Shown: positions 15,094-17,934 of the stretch, in pieces
Layout: every line of letters begins with the position of its first letter
Numbering within the stretch: the first letter of the stretch is position 1
DNA from: Myxococcota bacterium
GTDB lineage: Bacteria; Myxococcota_A; Polyangia; HGW-17
Length of the DNA stretch: 17,934 bases
Assembly: GCA_018821745.1 (NCBI GenBank)
Contig: JAHJLU010000345.1
Location: 1 to 17,934 of the forward strand
Direction of reading: 5' to 3'
Translations under genes and position numbers: made by a program
The notes under the pieces: generated by a model
Databases searched by the model: none
The model's input: only the letters and a program-made list of their open reading frames with translations
What the model was told of the DNA's origin: nothing

Positions 15094-15110
15094 GGAGACG
15101 TCAGCATGAA
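15094..15110 (+). repeat. right copy of 17-base direct repeat
   Basis: GGAGACGTCAGCATGAA is identical to 12626-12642. Here it forms the ribosome binding site, start codon and first bases of the lipoprotein gene at 15106, 2,468 bases from the left copy. Confidence 0.75.
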
Positions 15111-15747
15111 CCCTTATCCTTTTTTCTTTGTCGTTTTCACCGTGATGCTGCCTGTGGGCTGCTCCAGGTCAACGAGCGAAAAGCACGCAAGCAACCCCTC
15201 CCTCCCTGAGACAACCAAGAGCACCAGCACTCCCTCAAAGCCTGCGATCCCCAAATCCCTTGACGCAACCATCTCTGAGGATCTGAAGACAAAAATTGAG
15301 AAACTACTCCCCGCGGAGTATCGCTTCTACAAAGCCCCCATGGCCGCGAATGTGTACGTCATAGAGTCCCTGACCAAGATGCATACCAGCCAGGAGATGG
15401 GCACCTTTGGCACCGATAGCCGTTCGGGCAGTGAACATGTGAAGCCCTATATCGCCATCACCGTGTACCCAAGAGTGGACCCGGCCAATATCGCTGCTCT
15501 GCGCAAGCGGGCCGATCACCTGCGAGAGAAGCTCCCTCCCCAAAAGTCAAAATCACATCTCTCCGCGTGGTACAAGCAAAACAAGGCCGCTCTCGATTTC
15601 ATCAACTCGGTCCCCACCTATTACGATACAAACAACTCCTATAAAATAAAACACTCCTACAAACCCGATGATCGAGCGCAGAAGCAAATCTTCACGCAGC
15701 TGCTTGAGAGTGTACTGCGGCTCTTCTCCACTTACCCTGAAAAATAG
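15106..15747 (+). CDS. lipoprotein of unknown function
   Basis: The true start is ATG 15106, giving 213 residues. GGAG lies 8 bases upstream and the product begins with a lipoprotein signal (MNPYPFFFVVFTVMLPVGC, Cys19). The frame is open further left to 14860, but only through the unrelated preceding reading frame. After the Cys there is a Ser/Thr/Pro/Lys-rich linker (about residues 20-50). A globular domain follows (LKTKIEKLLPAEYRF, MAANVYVIESL, VKPYIAITVYPRVD, LRKRADHLREKLP). No known family is recognised. Codon use fits the resident genes, unlike the HipBA segment. Its native promoter may have been the sequence left of 12626 before the insertion. Confidence 0.78.
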   Translation: MNPYPFFFVVFTVMLPVGCSRSTSEKHASNPSLPETTKSTSTPSKPAIPKSLDATISEDLKTKIEKLLPAEYRFYKAPMAANVYVIESLTKMHTSQEMGTFGTDSRSGSEHVKPYIAITVYPRVDPANIAALRKRADHLREKLPPQKSKSHLSAWYKQNKAALDFINSVPTYYDTNNSYKIKHSYKPDDRAQKQIFTQLLESVLRLFSTYPEK

Positions 15748-15774
15748 GCTCAAAGCCACATAGCCACGTTTCCG

Positions 15775-15793
15775 CTGTGCTGCACAGGTTTTG
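15775..15793 (+). terminator. weak candidate terminator between convergent genes
   Basis: CTGTG and CACAG form a 5-bp stem with loop CTG, followed by GTTTTG. It lies 28 bases after the lipoprotein stop. The stem is short and the T-run brief, so this is a low-confidence call. Confidence 0.25.
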
Positions 15794-15842
15794 TGGTTTA
15801 CCCACACCAAAGGCAGCAATATCCAAGGCACATTCCCGCATT

Positions 15843-17198
15843 TTATTCGATGATTTTGTAGAGGGTGAAGCCTGGCTTGCTTGAGGAGATAGCGGCGGAG
15901 CTTCCCTTTATCTTGTCAATCAGGGGCATGATAAAATGGCCCGTGGTGAAGGGGAGCACGCGAGCTGTGGCGATCAGGCGTGATGTCCCCGGTGCGAGAC
16001 GGCTCAGAGGGAGGTCGTTCACCCTCTTCATGGTGGCCGCTTCAAAAATCCGTATACCCCCGAAGTGAAAACTGTAGAGATATTTCCCAGAGGGGGAGAT
16101 GAGCAGTTTGTAGGTCTGGCGGTGGGTAGAGGTCTTTGAGATCACCTTCCCTGTTGCGGTGTGGATTTTCAGTATTGTCCCGAGCTGGTGTGAGGAGATG
16201 TAGAGATACTCGGATGTGTCATCAAACACATACCCGTAGGTGGTGACGGGAACGGTGATGGTGTGATGCTTTCTCTTTGAAATGTCTATTATGTACCCGC
16301 GCGCTGTGGGGCTCTTCAGGTACCCACTGGGGTGTCGGCGATCCTTCTCGTCATATTCGCACATGAAGATCTTTGTCATCTCTTTTGAGACATGGAAGGA
16401 GAGCCCGGGGTGGTGAAGGGTGCCACGCTTGAACCTCGTGGGCAGGGTAACGGTATGTTTCCAGTCCAGTTTTCTTGTTTTGAGGTTCAATCTGTGAAAG
16501 GTCACGGTGGAAGGTCCCGCTTTTTTGGATTTGGCAAAAAAATGGGTGTGGAGCATGAGCGCACTGCCAGAGGCGTTCATGACCATGGGTCTCATCGCGT
16601 CATCACCAACCTTTACGCGCCAGGCCACCTTTTTGTTTTTAAGATCAAGGTGGTAATACCACGCTCTTTTCACCTCCCTGAACTGAGTATGGGAGAGGTA
16701 GGTGCCGCTTTCGGGACAGAAGTGTTTGCCTTTGAAGGGCATAAAGATGGCGGGCCCACCTTTGGGACAGCGCGCCCTGCCCTTGCCCGTCCCGGGGTAG
16801 TCACTGCGCACGAGCCAGACCCCGGCCAACTGCTTTGGAGCGTTGTAATAAATAAATTGTTTGGAGTACCAGGCCCAATACTTCCCCTGCTCTTTGAGTA
16901 TCCGTGCACGCTCATAGAAACCCGCTCCATAGGCTACCCTGGGGGGCCGTGGTACTCCCGGAAGCTTCAGAAGGTCAGGCAGTGTTACCTTTTTGCCGGT
17001 GATCACATCGATGATCTGCGGTGCATACTGATAATAGTCGGGGGTGGCGGTCAGGTAGCGCGAAGTATTCACCTGGAAGGGCTGAAATTTGAACCCCTTA
17101 ACGTGCCGTACTGTTTTGATGCCGGGTTTTTTCGCCATTACACCCGTGGAACACAGGGTCGTGGAGAGTACAAAGAGATACAACAGTGAGGTTTTCAT
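15843..17198 (-). CDS. secreted beta-propeller-like protein
   Basis: I start it at ATG 17198 (451 residues), with AAGGA about 9 bases upstream. The N-terminus is a signal peptide with a likely signal-peptidase I site at VMA-KK (about residue 25); there is no lipobox Cys. The mature protein is rich in beta strands. Its second half shows propeller-type units (YLYISSHQLGTILKIHTATGKVI, then LISPSGKYLYSFHFGGIRIFEAATM) resembling YVTN/WD40-like repeats. The N-terminal part holds Tyr/Trp-rich stretches (YYQYAPQIIDVITGKKV, YWAWYSKQFIYY). It is probably a periplasmic or secreted binding protein; the ligand is unknown. It is convergent with the lipoprotein gene at 15106. Confidence 0.7.
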   Translation of the reverse strand: MKTSLLYLFVLSTTLCSTGVMAKKPGIKTVRHVKGFKFQPFQVNTSRYLTATPDYYQYAPQIIDVITGKKVTLPDLLKLPGVPRPPRVAYGAGFYERARILKEQGKYWAWYSKQFIYYNAPKQLAGVWLVRSDYPGTGKGRARCPKGGPAIFMPFKGKHFCPESGTYLSHTQFREVKRAWYYHLDLKNKKVAWRVKVGDDAMRPMVMNASGSALMLHTHFFAKSKKAGPSTVTFHRLNLKTRKLDWKHTVTLPTRFKRGTLHHPGLSFHVSKEMTKIFMCEYDEKDRRHPSGYLKSPTARGYIIDISKRKHHTITVPVTTYGYVFDDTSEYLYISSHQLGTILKIHTATGKVISKTSTHRQTYKLLISPSGKYLYSFHFGGIRIFEAATMKRVNDLPLSRLAPGTSRLIATARVLPFTTGHFIMPLIDKIKGSSAAISSSKPGFTLYKIIE

Positions 17199-17637
17199 AA
17201 TCCTGTTCCTTACAGTTCTGAGGATGACAAACGGTGGACCGCCTGCCCCTTCAAAGACGCTACAGCATCGCCGATGATTCATCGCGCATCAAAAAACTGA
17301 AAGAATCGAAAATACTAAATGTTTACGAATATATAACAGGGCGATTTGTGAAGAGACACATAGCGGCGCTGCCTGTCTTTGGGTACAATCTCCCTGACAC
17401 AGTGAACCGTTGTTAACAACACGTGGAGCGCTTGGCATTGGTCCCTGGAGGTGGAAAAGGAATATCAGATTACTGTAAATGACGTCATCCAGCGTTGATG
17501 CCAATTTGTGGAACATCTTCAGATGAGCGAAAGATTCTTGACGCTGCCAATTCCATAGCAGGGGTCCACTGAGCGTGGTACATTTTCTCCAGTGAACCGC
17601 CACTTCCTCGCAGTGGATCAAGGAGGCAATAAAACCC
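17199..17637. other. 438-base intergenic region with two perfect palindromes
   Basis: No gene is supported in this stretch between the minus-strand propeller gene and the plus-strand truncated gene. It has an AT-rich part (about 17300-17345), a perfect 12-base palindrome GTTGTTAACAAC (17409-17420) and a perfect 10-base palindrome ATGACGTCAT (17479-17488). These could be operator sites for the divergent genes. No convincing sigma-70 promoter was found. Confidence 0.45.
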
Positions 17638-17934
17638 ATGGACGCAAAAAAAACCACGGAAAAACTCACCTCGCTGACAGAGCAGATTAAGGTGGGGAGC
17701 GACTGCAGCAACGTTCCCCGGTGGGTCAGGAGCGCCCTCCTCGGGGCGGGACTCTCGGTGACCATGGTGACAGCAGGGTGTGGCCTCTTTGGCGGGCCGC
17801 GAGTGGTCTACGCGGGACCTCCCAACGACGAGCGGCCCCCAAGAAAAGAGTCGGAAACGGTGAAAAAAGGGGACGGCATGAAGGCCCCCGCCATGAAGGC
17901 TCCCGCCATGAAGGCCCCCGCCATGGATTCACAG
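17638..17934 (+). CDS. probable lipoprotein with long N-region and MKAPA repeats (3' end outside window)
   Basis: The ATG at 17638 is preceded by AGGAGG (17621-17626, spacing 11). The frame stays open for 99 codons to the window end. The first ~30 residues are hydrophilic (MDAKKTTEKLTSLTEQIKVG, then SDCSN). A hydrophobic stretch follows (VRSALLGAGLSVTMVTAGC) with a lipobox-like TAGC and Cys48. The region after it is Pro/Lys/Glu-rich and ends in three copies of MKAPA. The N-region is far longer than in ordinary lipoprotein signals. The function is unknown. Confidence 0.72.
   Translation, partial: MDAKKTTEKLTSLTEQIKVGSDCSNVPRWVRSALLGAGLSVTMVTAGCGLFGGPRVVYAGPPNDERPPRKESETVKKGDGMKAPAMKAPAMKAPAMDSQ
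17878..17922 (+). repeat. three 15-base coding repeats (MKAPA)
   Basis: ATGAAGGCCCCCGCC occurs at 17878 and 17908, with a copy differing at one base at 17893; the next codon is ATG again. In-frame units encode Met-Lys-Ala-Pro-Ala, a Pro/Ala spacer that can expand or shrink. Confidence 0.85.

Larger units (their letters stand above)
14860..15105 (+). pseudogene. coupled reading frame without its own stop, running into a lipoprotein gene
   Basis: It starts at the ATG of TAATG and codes for 82 residues (MEDREIPFRYYGWWQIIE...) before reaching, in frame, the start codon of the lipoprotein at 15106. A fusion product would place a signal peptide in the middle of a protein, which makes no sense. The frame is therefore best read as a gene whose 3' end was lost at the right edge of the HipBA segment. 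No family is recognised. The sequence is AT-richer than the lipoprotein part and has many polar and aromatic residues. Confidence 0.55.

Noticed and set aside
17429..17446. TGGCAT...CCTGG as a sigma-54 promoter
   Set aside because: The -12 element does not match TTGC and no suitable gene start lies at the expected distance.
17289..17765. Minus-strand open frame of 158 codons covering the intergenic region and the last gene
   Set aside because: It overlaps the well-started truncated gene at 17638, lacks domain features and has no ribosome site.
17726..17932. Minus-strand repeat protein (WRGPS/WREPS units)
   Set aside because: It is the antisense image of the MKAPA coding repeats.

Overview
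The window looks like a chromosomal piece of a Gram-negative, Myxococcota/Bradymonadota-type ('deltaproteobacterial') genome. This assignment is inferred, not proven. It rests on many signal-peptidase II lipoproteins, Myxococcota-style Cys-rich repeats (CGNG...C...C), Asn-rich linkers directly after the lipidated Cys, and mostly GC-rich coding sequence with strong AGGAG-type ribosome binding sites. There are no rRNAs, tRNAs or CRISPR arrays.

Layout. 1-867 is the C-terminal half of an RND/MMPL-type membrane exporter, followed after 5 bases by an unrecognised cytoplasmic protein (873-2243). 2320-3258 encodes a lipoprotein with duplicated six-Cys modules. A small protein with a metal-binding-like Cys/His tail lies on the minus strand (3461-3742). 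Next come an outer-membrane beta-barrel candidate (3931-4542) and a tiny Cys-rich lipoprotein (4588-4887). A large Cys-rich lipoprotein with six tandem modules (4915-6246) and an unknown membrane protein (6433-7149, with a clear intrinsic terminator) are both on the minus strand. 7359-7793 is a TerB-like protein. 7854-9095 is a lipoprotein carrying a DUF362 domain and two [4Fe-4S] motifs, and 9183-10688 a second large Cys-rich lipoprotein; both are on the minus strand. Divergent from the latter is a lipoprotein with DNRLRE-type domains and a polysaccharide-lyase-14-like domain (10897-12498).

From about 12640 to 15090 the sequence becomes visibly more AT-rich. It holds a HipB/HipA toxin-antitoxin pair, a small four-Cys protein, and a coupled reading frame that has no stop of its own and runs in frame into a native-looking lipoprotein gene (15106-15747). 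The 17-base sequence GGAGACGTCAGCATGAA occurs at both edges (12626-12642 and 15094-15110). The right copy is the ribosome binding site and start codon of that lipoprotein gene. The simplest reading is that a HipBA-carrying segment of about 2.5 kb entered exactly at the start of this gene. This is the most interesting structure in the window.

The right end has a secreted beta-propeller-like protein on the minus strand (15843-17198), a 438-base non-coding stretch with two perfect palindromes, and a truncated gene (17638 to the window end) for a probable lipoprotein with an unusually long N-terminus and MKAPA repeats. Taken together the resident genes mostly build the cell surface and periplasm. 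The HipBA segment looks like an accessory insertion.
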